Origin: Pseudomonadota bacterium
GTDB taxonomy: Bacteria; Pseudomonadota; Alphaproteobacteria; Rhizobiales; Hyphomicrobiaceae
Length of the DNA stretch: 5,880 bases
Direction of reading: 5' to 3'
Assembly (NCBI GenBank): GCA_023428365.1
Contig: JAEYYQ010000439.1
Coordinates: forward strand, 1 to 5,880
Shown: positions 1 through 5,117 of the stretch, piece by piece
Position numbering within the stretch: the stretch's first letter is position 1
How the letters are laid out: every line of letters starts with the position of its first letter
Translations under genes and position numbers: made by a program
The notes under the pieces: model-generated
Told to the model about the DNA's origin: nothing
What the model saw: the letters and a program-made list of their open reading frames with translations, nothing else
Databases searched by the model: none

Positions 1-146
1 CAGACACGCTCTACCGCATACACGGGAATCCGGATGAGCGAACCATCGGTCACGCCGTCTCCAGCGGCTGCGTTCGCTTACTGCCTCAGGATATCATACA
101 CCTCTATAATGGGGTGCGCAGCGGATCAAAGCTGTTGGTTATTTAG
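1..146 (+). CDS. L,D-transpeptidase (YkuD family), C-terminal part only
   Basis: This is the 3' end of a gene entering from the left edge. The frame begins at base 3 and gives 47 residues before a TAG at 144-146. L,D-transpeptidases form 3-3 cross-links in peptidoglycan or attach proteins to it, acting in the periplasm. The fragment shows the YkuD catalytic signature in order: YRIHGN (His at residue 7 of the fragment), then TIGHAVSSGCVRL with the nucleophile Cys at residue 23 (bases 69-71), the following Arg, then QDIIHLYNGV and a hydrophobic end LLVI. This matches the usual family C-terminus, so the gene appears to end normally here. The N-terminal signal peptide and most of the domain lie outside the window. 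It is convergent with the universal stress protein gene. A decayed relative of it lies on the other strand near 1700-1900. Family assignment is firm; the physiological substrate is unknown. Confidence 0.9.
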   Translation, partial: DTLYRIHGNPDERTIGHAVSSGCVRLLPQDIIHLYNGVRSGSKLLVI

Positions 147-183
147 AAGCGTCGGCCTGCGCCTCGATTTCCGATAACAAAGC

Positions 184-200
184 ACCCCAAATGATGGGGT
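184..200. terminator. Hairpin between convergent genes, possible terminator
   Basis: A perfect 6-bp stem, ACCCCA / TGGGGT, closes a 5-nt loop between the stop of the L,D-transpeptidase fragment and the stop of the universal stress protein gene. On the minus strand it is followed by GCTTTGTTAT, moderately T-rich, so it could end the universal stress protein transcript about 90 nt past the stop codon. On the plus strand there is no T tract. The stem is short, so this is a candidate only. Confidence 0.3.
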
Positions 201-267
201 CGATGTCCAACAGCGCCGAATGCAACCGCTCTTCCGCGCTGTGTTGACATAGCGAAGCATCGTTCTC

Positions 268-281
268 TCGCTGCCAAGCGA
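268..281 (+). terminator. Weak hairpin followed by TTTCT
   Basis: A 5-bp stem, TCGCT / AGCGA, with a 4-nt loop, is followed on the plus strand by TTTCT. It lies just beyond the end of the universal stress protein gene and could stop transcription arriving from the L,D-transpeptidase side. The stem is short and the U-run imperfect. It is listed as a possibility because the convergent arrangement predicts a terminator here. Confidence 0.2.
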
Positions 282-289
282 TTTCTAAC

Positions 290-1144
290 TTACTTGTTTC
301 GGGGTGGGACTACGAGAATATCAACGTCGAGCGAGCGCAGAACTTCTTCCGTGACGCTGCCAAGAAGCGTTTTGATCAATCCCGTCCTGCTGTGCGTTCC
401 CATTACCAACAAATCGGAACCCATCTCCGTGACGAACTTCGAAATAACCTCCTTTGGTCTCCCTTCATCGACTCGGACATCCCATCCCGCCCCATGAAAA
501 TTGTTTGAGTCTAGGAATGCCGCCAACATCTCCTCAACGTGTTGCTGTCCTTCTGCATCGTAATGGTCACTCGTGGCGCTCACCGAATCCGAACTGTACA
601 TTTTTCCCTTCGCCAGGACCGAGAACGCATGAAGAAGCGTGGCATTGCCATGACTGGCCAAACCCAGTGAAAGGGCGACTCGAAGCGCGTTAACTGAAGG
701 ATCGGAAATTTCAATCGGTACCAAAACGCTCTTATAACTTTGCTGCGCTTCATTATTTACCATCAGCACCGGGACTTCAGTTTTCCGGATAACGCGCTCG
801 ATCGTGGTCCCGACAAACATGTCGAGCAGGAGTTGTTTGCGATGGGCACCCATCACAATGAGGTCTGCATTAACGGATTCAGCTGCGCGCACTATGCCGT
901 CAAAGGGGTCACCCTCGACCACCATCGGATGTGCAACGATGTTGCGAAGCTCCCAAATACCGTCGATTTGCTCTTGGAGAACTCGTTCGGCCTCTCGCCT
1001 TTCGGCGACAACCATCGCTCTTGGCAAGTCGTCATCTACGACGTGCACGATATGCAGTTGAGAATCACCTTGAGCTAGGAGGCCGGCTTGCCGGAGTGCA
1101 CGGGTGGATCGGGTGGAGAAGTCGGTTGCCGCAATAATCTGCAT
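290..1144 (-). CDS. Tandem-domain universal stress protein (UspA family)
   Basis: A 284-residue cytoplasmic protein made of two UspA domains, about residues 1-130 and 137-281, a common length for the double-domain type. Each domain begins with a beta strand and an acidic residue (IIAATDFS at 3-10; SVLVPIEIS at 139-147) and ends with the nucleotide-loop region followed by VPVLMVN or VDILVVP. The ATP-binding pattern G-x2-G-x9-G-S/T is imperfect in both. In the second domain it is G249, Ser252 in place of the second Gly, then G262-S263. In the first it is G99, Arg102 in place of the second Gly, then G112-T113. ATP binding by the first domain is therefore doubtful. The start is supported by GGAAGG at 1150-1155, 5 nt upstream. 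Such proteins commonly act in stress survival and low-oxygen adaptation, which fits the nearby cbb3 oxidase genes, but no FNR/FixK box was seen upstream. Family is certain; exact role is not. Confidence 0.93.
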   Translation of the reverse strand: MQIIAATDFSTRSTRALRQAGLLAQGDSQLHIVHVVDDDLPRAMVVAERREAERVLQEQIDGIWELRNIVAHPMVVEGDPFDGIVRAAESVNADLIVMGAHRKQLLLDMFVGTTIERVIRKTEVPVLMVNNEAQQSYKSVLVPIEISDPSVNALRVALSLGLASHGNATLLHAFSVLAKGKMYSSDSVSATSDHYDAEGQQHVEEMLAAFLDSNNFHGAGWDVRVDEGRPKEVISKFVTEMGSDLLVMGTHSRTGLIKTLLGSVTEEVLRSLDVDILVVPPRNK

Positions 1145-1258
1145 GAACGCCTTCCAATGTGCCTTGCACTGAAACTATAGAGGAGGAACCGACAGAATTT
1201 CCTGCTGCAGTAATTGCGGGATGGCAATATTGCGTTCAAAAACCAGCTCGATCACGGT

Positions 1259-1573
1259 TTAGGGAACATCATCGGGTCGTGTGATGCCGCCCTCATTTTC
1301 TAAGCGGCCAATTTGCCTTGTATCCAATCGTGTGAAATTCAATCTAACACCCGCCCCGAACCCGTCGCCTTCAGGAATGATGACGACACCAAAGGTTTCG
1401 AGCGCGGCAACAAAAGCTTCAGCGTGTGGTTGGGAAAGCCAAGCGGAGCCATTCGCTTCTAAAATCTGAATCGTCTGAAGAGAAACTCCAGATGCAGCCG
1501 CCAACTCCGCATGGCTGATCCCGGCCAACAGACGCCCTGCGGCGAGCACGCGTCCAGTTAACTTCTCAGTCAT
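1259..1573 (-). CDS. Small XRE/Cro-C1-type helix-turn-helix protein
   Basis: A 104-residue putative DNA-binding regulator. Residues about 8-41 fit a Cro/C1-type HTH: LAAGRLLAGISHAELAAASG, then VSLQTIQILEANG as the recognition and following helix. A second helical segment (AEAFVAALETFGV, 51-63) leads into IIPEGDGFGAGVRLNF, a C-terminal block typical of small stand-alone XRE proteins. The tail GRLENEGGITRPDDVP also looks like a natural family ending, so the length seems complete. No ligand or toxin partner domain is visible. A possible SD, AGGA (complement of 1584-1587), lies 10 nt before the ATG. The universal stress protein gene follows 114 nt downstream on the same strand and could be co-transcribed. 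The start and upstream region carry an inverted repeat (1573-1598) and a direct repeat (1633-1658), consistent with autoregulation, which is an inference. Target genes are unknown. Confidence 0.8.
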   Translation of the reverse strand: MTEKLTGRVLAAGRLLAGISHAELAAASGVSLQTIQILEANGSAWLSQPHAEAFVAALETFGVVIIPEGDGFGAGVRLNFTRLDTRQIGRLENEGGITRPDDVP

Positions 1574-1598
1574 AATGGTTCAATCCTAGCGACCATTA
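1573..1598. repeat. 7-bp inverted repeat spanning the start of the HTH gene
   Basis: TAATGGT (1573-1579) and ACCATTA (1592-1598) are perfect inverted copies separated by 12 nt. The left arm touches the HTH gene's start codon and the loop contains its likely SD. It could be an operator bound by the HTH protein, with half-sites 19 bp apart, or an mRNA hairpin with the SD in the loop. Repeats of this size also occur by chance several times in a window of this length, so only the position gives it weight. Confidence 0.35.
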
Positions 1599-1623
1599 AT
1601 AGAGCCTTGCTCATCCGCCTATA

Positions 1624-1652
1624 ATACTACTTCCAATTCATCGGAAAGCCAA
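1624..1652 (-). promoter_or_regulatory. Candidate promoter of the HTH gene
   Basis: Read on the minus strand, TTGGCT (complement of 1647-1652) and TAGTAT (complement of 1624-1629) are separated by 17 bp. Each matches 4 of 6 bases of the sigma-70 -35 and -10 consensus. This would place the transcript start near 1617, leaving a leader of about 44 nt. An alternative -10, TATTAT (complement of 1621-1626), has a better hexamer but no well-spaced -35. The -35 lies inside one copy of the 10-bp direct repeat, so a protein bound there would block it. Confidence 0.3.
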
Positions 1653-1658
1653 TTCATC
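1633..1658. repeat. 10-bp direct repeat upstream of the HTH gene
   Basis: CCAATTCATC occurs at 1633-1642 and again, identically, at 1649-1658, a spacing of 16 bp. Both copies lie 60-86 bp upstream of the HTH start codon, and the second overlaps the proposed -35 element. Paired direct repeats at this position are typical of regulator binding sites. The copies are seen directly; a binding function is inferred. Confidence 0.5.
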
Positions 1659-1689
1659 TTGTTGGACTCCCTCAGGCTGACTCAGCCAT

Positions 1690-1900
1690 GCGGAAGGAAT
1701 CACATCCTGATGCAGTAAGCGAATGCAGCCAGTGGATAGTGTTTGGCGATTGTCGGCTCGCCCGGAGTTGGCACGCCGTGCTGATCGCCTATAACTGGAT
1801 ATGTCAGTCACCGGAGATTCGAGCCAGGGAATCGCATTCCCGTCTTGGTCCGAAGTGCAGCTGTCCTTCTTGGATCAGACCCATCTCGGGGAGGTCGCAA
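1690..1900 (-). pseudogene. Decayed L,D-transpeptidase (YkuD) remnant
   Basis: This remnant has no intact reading frame. On the minus strand, bases 1783 down to 1739 read QHGVPTPGEPTIAKH, matching the family HG...TI segment. Bases 1737 down to 1701 then read, in another frame, LSTGCIRLLHQDV, matching the catalytic SSGCVRL block. The distance from the Ile codon (1750) to the Cys codon (1727) is 23 nt, against 24 nt in the intact gene at the left edge, so one base has been lost. Bases 1736-1704 match bases 60-92 at 29 of 33 positions. Further upstream, a frame reading PEMG (GAGATG at 1887-1882), then GP and LARI, resembles the family's PPEM...GP...NPLGARA stretch, about 20 nt too short overall. 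The core (1700-1783) is well supported; the outer limits are uncertain. Beyond the QDV block no clear C-terminus is visible. Plus-strand open frames across this stretch are antisense shadows of the remnant. Confidence 0.65.
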
Positions 1901-1939
1901 ACAATGGTTTATCGAGGAAATGGACCGGCAGGCATGTAT

Positions 1940-1964
1940 TGGGCTGCTCTAGCAAAGCAGCCTA
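1940..1964. repeat. Strong hairpin of unknown role
   Basis: GGCTGCT (1942-1948) and AGCAGCC (1956-1962) form a perfect 7-bp stem with a 7-nt loop, extended outward by a G-T pair (1941/1963) and a T-A pair (1940/1964). No T run follows on either strand, so it is not a standard intrinsic terminator. It lies in gene-poor DNA just upstream (in minus-strand terms) of the transpeptidase remnant. Confidence 0.4.
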
Positions 1965-2527
1965 CGCGACTAAGGTCCACTAACCTGCCGCCTTATTGAG
2001 TGTATCACTGCAGAGGCCTATTGCATCATCGAGCGTGCGGGTGCCCGCATATAGAGACACGGCAAACACGCGCATGCCGATCAGTGTCGCTCGCGGGGGT
2101 CGCCGCTGGTGGACCTGCACAGGATTCCGCTCACTAATCATCTCGTGTCGAGGCGTCTGCATGGGAAGGATGATCTGGAGAAGAGCGATGTTTACTTCCT
2201 GAGTACACCGGATCGAGACGCAAGAAAGAAAGTGTCGGCCGCTGTGATCTCCATCAAAGTGTTATCGGCTTCGGACGGTAGGGTTGATTAACTGACGGCG
2301 ATGTTTAAAGTGTTTCGCATCTCACAGAATAATCATCGTATACTAGGGGAAGCGCGTATCGCAGTTGTGAGCTCTTTCGGGATTTCTGCATTGCGTTTAG
2401 CGTATCTGATCGGACCTGCGCGTTGGAGAATTCCGACGTCATCATGTACGATAACAGGAATTTCGCGTACCCGCCGAACTAGCGCCGATGTTCCCTCATT
2501 CAATCCACCAGAACAGATGGACTTGGT
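1965..2527. other. Gene-poor region upstream of ccoN
   Basis: No convincing gene is visible here. Short open frames exist on both strands, for example 2109-2291 (+), 1980-2162 (-) and 2333-2527 (-), but none shows a recognisable motif, a clear SD with a good start, or codon use like the ccoNOQP genes. The DNA is visibly more AT-rich than the oxidase operon. It may contain further decayed genes, as the neighbouring transpeptidase remnant suggests. The one regulatory element supported is the FNR/FixK-like box at 2244-2257. The ccoN promoter should lie here. Confidence 0.5.
2244..2257 (+). promoter_or_regulatory. FNR/FixK-type binding site (anaerobox)
   Basis: GTGATCTCCATCAA differs from the FNR/FixK consensus TTGAT-N4-ATCAA only at the first base. 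It is the best match found between the HTH gene and ccoN. Sites of this type, bound by FixK or Fnr proteins of the Crp family, activate fixNOQP/ccoNOQP operons in rhizobia when oxygen is low. If it acts at the usual -41.5 position, transcription would begin near 2292, with a weak -10-like TAGGGT at 2279-2284, and the leader would be about 236 nt. That is longer than usual, so another promoter nearer ccoN cannot be excluded. Confidence 0.5.
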
Positions 2528-4192
2528 ATGGTTGCGACATTGACCGGTAACGAGCGTCAGCTCGCGCTATTTGTTTCCATCTTCGTCGCACTAGCCGGTG
2601 TTACGATGGCCGCAGCGGGTGGCCAGGATCTCATGGGGACGCAGGGCTTCATTGTCCTGCTGTTCGGGCTCGTCTGCACACTAGCCATCATTCGCGGCTT
2701 CTTCGAGCCCGAACCCGGCATCGAACGCTTGTTGCAGTACTACGATGAGCCGACCAAGGCTGGCATCGTGCTAGCAATGGCATGGGCGGTGGTCGGCATG
2801 TTCTTCGGCGTGTGGGCGGCTGCGCTGCTCGCCTGGCCGGAGCTGACCTTCGTCGACGAAGCCTGGGCGAGCTTCGGACGCATCAGACCGGTGCACACGA
2901 GCGGCGTCATCTTCGGCTTCGGCGGCAACGCGCTCATCGCGACCTCTTTTCACGTTTTGCAACGTACGGCGCGGGCGCGATTGCCGGACCACTTCAGCCC
3001 CTGGTTCGTACTACTCGGCTACAACCTGTTCTGCATTCTGGCGGCCAGCGGCTACCTGATGGGTATTACCCAATCCAAGGAATACGCCGAGCCGGAATGG
3101 TACGCCGACATCTGGCTGGTCGTTGTCTGGGTGGTCTATTTCCTCATTTATATCCGCACGCTCCAGCGTCGGAAAGAGCCGCACATCTACGTCGCCAATT
3201 GGTACTACATGGCATTCATTCTGGTTGTTGCGGTGCTGCACACCGTCAACAATCTTGCCGTGCCAGTGTCATGGGGCCAGGCCAAAAGCTATTCGCTGTT
3301 CTCAGGCGTTCAGGATGCGATGACGCAATGGTGGTACGGTCACAATGCCGTCGCCTTCTTCCTCACCGCCGGCTTTCTCGGGATGATGTACTATTATCTG
3401 CCCAAGCGCGCCGGGCGACCGATCTTTTCCTACAGGCTCTCTATCATCAGCTTCTGGGGCATTACATTCACGTATATGTGGGCGGGTTCGCACCATCTCC
3501 ATTACACGGCGCTGCCGCACTGGGTGCAGACGTTGGGCATGACCTTTTCGGTCGTGTTGCTCGTGCCCTCCTGGGCATCTGCCGGCAACGCGTTGGCCAC
3601 GCTGAACGGCGCGTGGCACAAGGTGCGCGACGACGCCACGCTACGCTTCATGATGGTGGCAGCTGTTTTCTACGGGCTTTCGACCTTCGAGGGCTCGTTC
3701 ATGGCAATCCGCGCTGTGAACTCGCTTTCCCATTATACCGACTGGACGGTCGGCCACGTCCATGCGGGCGCTCTCGGCTGGGTAGCGATGATCACCTTCG
3801 GCTCGTTCTACGCCCTTGTTCCCTGGATGTGGAAGCAGGAAAGGATGTATTCGCCGAAGCTGGTGGAAGTTCACTTCTGGTTCGCGCTGGCCGGTACCAT
3901 CATCTACGTCTTCGCGATGTGGAACTCGGGCATCATCCAGGGGCTGATGTGGCGGACCTATAACGATAGCGGCACGCTCGCCTACTCCTTCATCGACAGC
4001 CTCGTGAAGATGCATCCCTACTACATCGCACGCACGGTCGGCGGTCTTTGCTTCCTCATCGGCGCGATCGTCTGCGCCTACAACATCGCCATGACCATCC
4101 GTATGGCGCGCTTGCGCGAGCGCTCCAACGCGCCGGACACGGATGTTCCCGCGATGCGGCCAGTTAGCGTCGCGCTCCACCCGGGGGAATGA
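2528..4192 (+). CDS. ccoN: Cytochrome cbb3 oxidase subunit I (CcoN/FixN)
   Basis: This is the catalytic, multi-pass inner-membrane subunit. It reduces O2 to water at a heme b3-CuB centre and pumps protons. The 554-residue length fits FixN-type proteins. Ligands are all visible: His123 (low-spin heme b, in RPVHTSG), His272 (CuB, in WWYGHNAV), Tyr316 (expected to cross-link to His272), His322 and His323 (CuB, in GSHHLHY), His410 (heme b3) and His412 (heme b) in VGHVHAGALGW. From His272 on, the spacings equal those recalled for Pseudomonas stutzeri CcoN (H207, Y251, H257/H258, H345, H347), an offset of 65. Glu388 corresponds to its conserved Glu323. The extra N-terminal residues add about two membrane helices (roughly 11-29 and 40-57). 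The start has a weak SD, AGATGGA (2515-2521), 6 nt upstream. It is the first gene of ccoNOQP, with ccoO starting 3 nt after the stop. Regulation probably uses the upstream FNR/FixK-like box. Confidence 0.98.
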   Translation: MVATLTGNERQLALFVSIFVALAGVTMAAAGGQDLMGTQGFIVLLFGLVCTLAIIRGFFEPEPGIERLLQYYDEPTKAGIVLAMAWAVVGMFFGVWAAALLAWPELTFVDEAWASFGRIRPVHTSGVIFGFGGNALIATSFHVLQRTARARLPDHFSPWFVLLGYNLFCILAASGYLMGITQSKEYAEPEWYADIWLVVVWVVYFLIYIRTLQRRKEPHIYVANWYYMAFILVVAVLHTVNNLAVPVSWGQAKSYSLFSGVQDAMTQWWYGHNAVAFFLTAGFLGMMYYYLPKRAGRPIFSYRLSIISFWGITFTYMWAGSHHLHYTALPHWVQTLGMTFSVVLLVPSWASAGNALATLNGAWHKVRDDATLRFMMVAAVFYGLSTFEGSFMAIRAVNSLSHYTDWTVGHVHAGALGWVAMITFGSFYALVPWMWKQERMYSPKLVEVHFWFALAGTIIYVFAMWNSGIIQGLMWRTYNDSGTLAYSFIDSLVKMHPYYIARTVGGLCFLIGAIVCAYNIAMTIRMARLRERSNAPDTDVPAMRPVSVALHPGE

Positions 4193-4195
4193 GCA

Positions 4196-4927
4196 ATGCC
4201 CAACTTCCATCGGAGACTGGAACGCAACGCGATCGGATTCGTGCTCGCCATCATCGGCGTCGCATCGATCGGCGGCATGGTCGAGATCGCCCCGCTGTTC
4301 ACCATCCAGGAGACGGTCGAAGAAGCGCCGGACATGCGTGTCTACACGCCTCTGGAGCTTGCCGGCCGCAACATCTACATCCGCGAAGGCTGCTATGCTT
4401 GCCACAGTCAGATGATCCGCACCCTGCGTGACGAGATAGAGCGTTACGGGCCATACTCTCTGGCCGTGGAGTCTCGATATGATCATCCCATGCTGTGGGG
4501 GTCGAAGCGGACCGGTCCGGATCTTGCGCGCATCGGCGGCAAGTACTCGGATGCTTGGCATGTTGCCCATCTCATCAATCCGCGCGACGTCGTGCCAGAA
4601 TCGGTCATGCCTCGCTACGGCTGGCTTCAGCGCAATGCCGCGAAGATTGACGATCTTGATCGACACCTGGCGGCACAACGCGCCGTTGGCGTGCCTTATA
4701 CCGACGAGATGATCGCCAACGCGATCGCCGACGCCTACGGACAGGCCAATCCCGATAGCGTCAGTGCAAGCGGCGTCACACAACGCTACGGCAAGGCAAC
4801 CAATGTGCGCGTTTTTGATGGTGACTCACGCCGGCTGACGGAGATGGACGCGCTTGTTGCCTATCTCCAGGTTCTCGGCCGTCTCACCGATGCAGCACAT
4901 AGGCAGACGGCTACTGCGGAGAAATGA
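4196..4927 (+). CDS. ccoO: Cytochrome cbb3 oxidase subunit II (CcoO/FixO), monoheme cytochrome c
   Basis: A 243-residue cytochrome c subunit that passes electrons from CcoP to the heme b centre of CcoN. One N-terminal membrane helix (about residues 13-35, GFVLAIIGVASIGGMVEIAP) anchors it with the heme domain in the periplasm. The heme c site is C66-Y-A-C69-H70, within the conserved REGCYACHSQMIR. The sixth ligand is probably Met138 in PESVMPRYGW. Other family hallmarks are DHPMLWGSKRTGPDLARIGG (97-116) and YSDAWHVAHLINPR (117-130). The length is usual for the family. The start has an SD-like GGGGGA (4183-4188), 7 nt upstream and inside the end of ccoN, suggesting translational coupling. An ATG at 4189 overlapping the ccoN stop is in another frame and is not the start. 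Nothing looks damaged. Confidence 0.98.
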   Translation: MPNFHRRLERNAIGFVLAIIGVASIGGMVEIAPLFTIQETVEEAPDMRVYTPLELAGRNIYIREGCYACHSQMIRTLRDEIERYGPYSLAVESRYDHPMLWGSKRTGPDLARIGGKYSDAWHVAHLINPRDVVPESVMPRYGWLQRNAAKIDDLDRHLAAQRAVGVPYTDEMIANAIADAYGQANPDSVSASGVTQRYGKATNVRVFDGDSRRLTEMDALVAYLQVLGRLTDAAHRQTATAEK

Positions 4928-4931
4928 AGCC

Positions 4932-5117
4932 ATGGATTTCGATCATCAATCGATCGTGGCGTTCGCCAAGAGCTGGGGGCTTTTCTATTTCATCGCGTTG
5001 TCCATCGGCGTTCTAGTCTACGTCTTTTGGCCATCGAACCGAAAGCGTTTCGACCGGGCCAAGCACAGCATCCTCGATAAGGACGACCGACCTGGGGACA
5101 TGAACGATGGGACATGA
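4932..5117 (+). CDS. ccoQ: Cytochrome cbb3 oxidase small subunit (CcoQ/FixQ)
   Basis: A 61-residue single-span membrane protein. CcoQ has no redox centre; in characterised systems it stabilises the complex and the association of CcoP with the core. Residues about 14-33 form the helix (SWGLFYFIALSIGVLVYVFW), followed by a positively charged PSNRKRFDRAK segment and an acidic tail ILDKDDRPGD, the typical FixQ arrangement. The start at 4932 is preferred over upstream in-frame starts (for example 4854, inside ccoO) because it gives the usual length and lies 4 nt after the ccoO stop, with GGAG at 4918-4921 as a likely SD. The gene overlaps the first 11 nt of ccoP. Confidence 0.95.
   Translation: MDFDHQSIVAFAKSWGLFYFIALSIGVLVYVFWPSNRKRFDRAKHSILDKDDRPGDMNDGT

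Noticed and set aside
1224..1233. Palindrome GCAATATTGC upstream of the universal stress protein gene
   Set aside because: Several 10-bp palindromes are expected by chance in this length, and it matches no known operator I can name.
1175..1255. 26-codon GTG frame directly following the HTH gene's stop, in the same frame
   Set aside because: The HTH protein already ends in a family-like DDVP tail, and no SD or homologue is recognised. It is probably leader sequence of the universal stress protein gene.
1579..1596. GGTTCAATCC ... ACCA, resembling a tRNA T-loop and 3' end
   Set aside because: The flanking bases do not form a T stem, and no anticodon or acceptor arm can be folded nearby.
1620..1625. 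Perfect TATAAT on the plus strand
   Set aside because: No -35-like hexamer lies 16-18 bp upstream and no plus-strand gene follows, only the remnant's antisense strand.
1688..1999. 103-codon plus-strand open frame
   Set aside because: It lies antisense to the transpeptidase remnant, has no recognisable motif, and its openness follows from the remnant's former codon pattern.
1973..2116. 8-bp inverted copies AGGTCCAC (1973-1980) and GTGGACCT (2109-2116)
   Set aside because: At 128 bp apart, an 8-bp match is expected by chance, and no transposase or target duplication accompanies it.
2182..2265. Minus-strand peptide LMEITAADTFFLASRSG, faintly like a pyridoxamine-phosphate-oxidase-type protein
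   Set aside because: Only a short stretch matches from memory; it ends at a stop soon after, and the family's next motif was not found in any frame.
2109..2291. 60-codon plus-strand frame starting with GTG and ending before the ccoN leader
   Set aside because: No motif and only a poor start. The FNR/FixK-like box lies inside it, and codon use is not clearly like that of the oxidase genes.
2333..2527. Minus-strand open frame containing REIPVIVHDDVGIL
   Set aside because: It looks protein-like but I cannot place it in a family, its third-position base use is unlike the neighbouring genes, and no start is visible. It could be another relic.
2782..3963. Long plus-strand frame inside ccoN, and a long minus-strand frame at 3641-4783
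   Set aside because: Both are shadows of ccoN/ccoO in GC-rich DNA; their products are Arg/His-rich without motifs.
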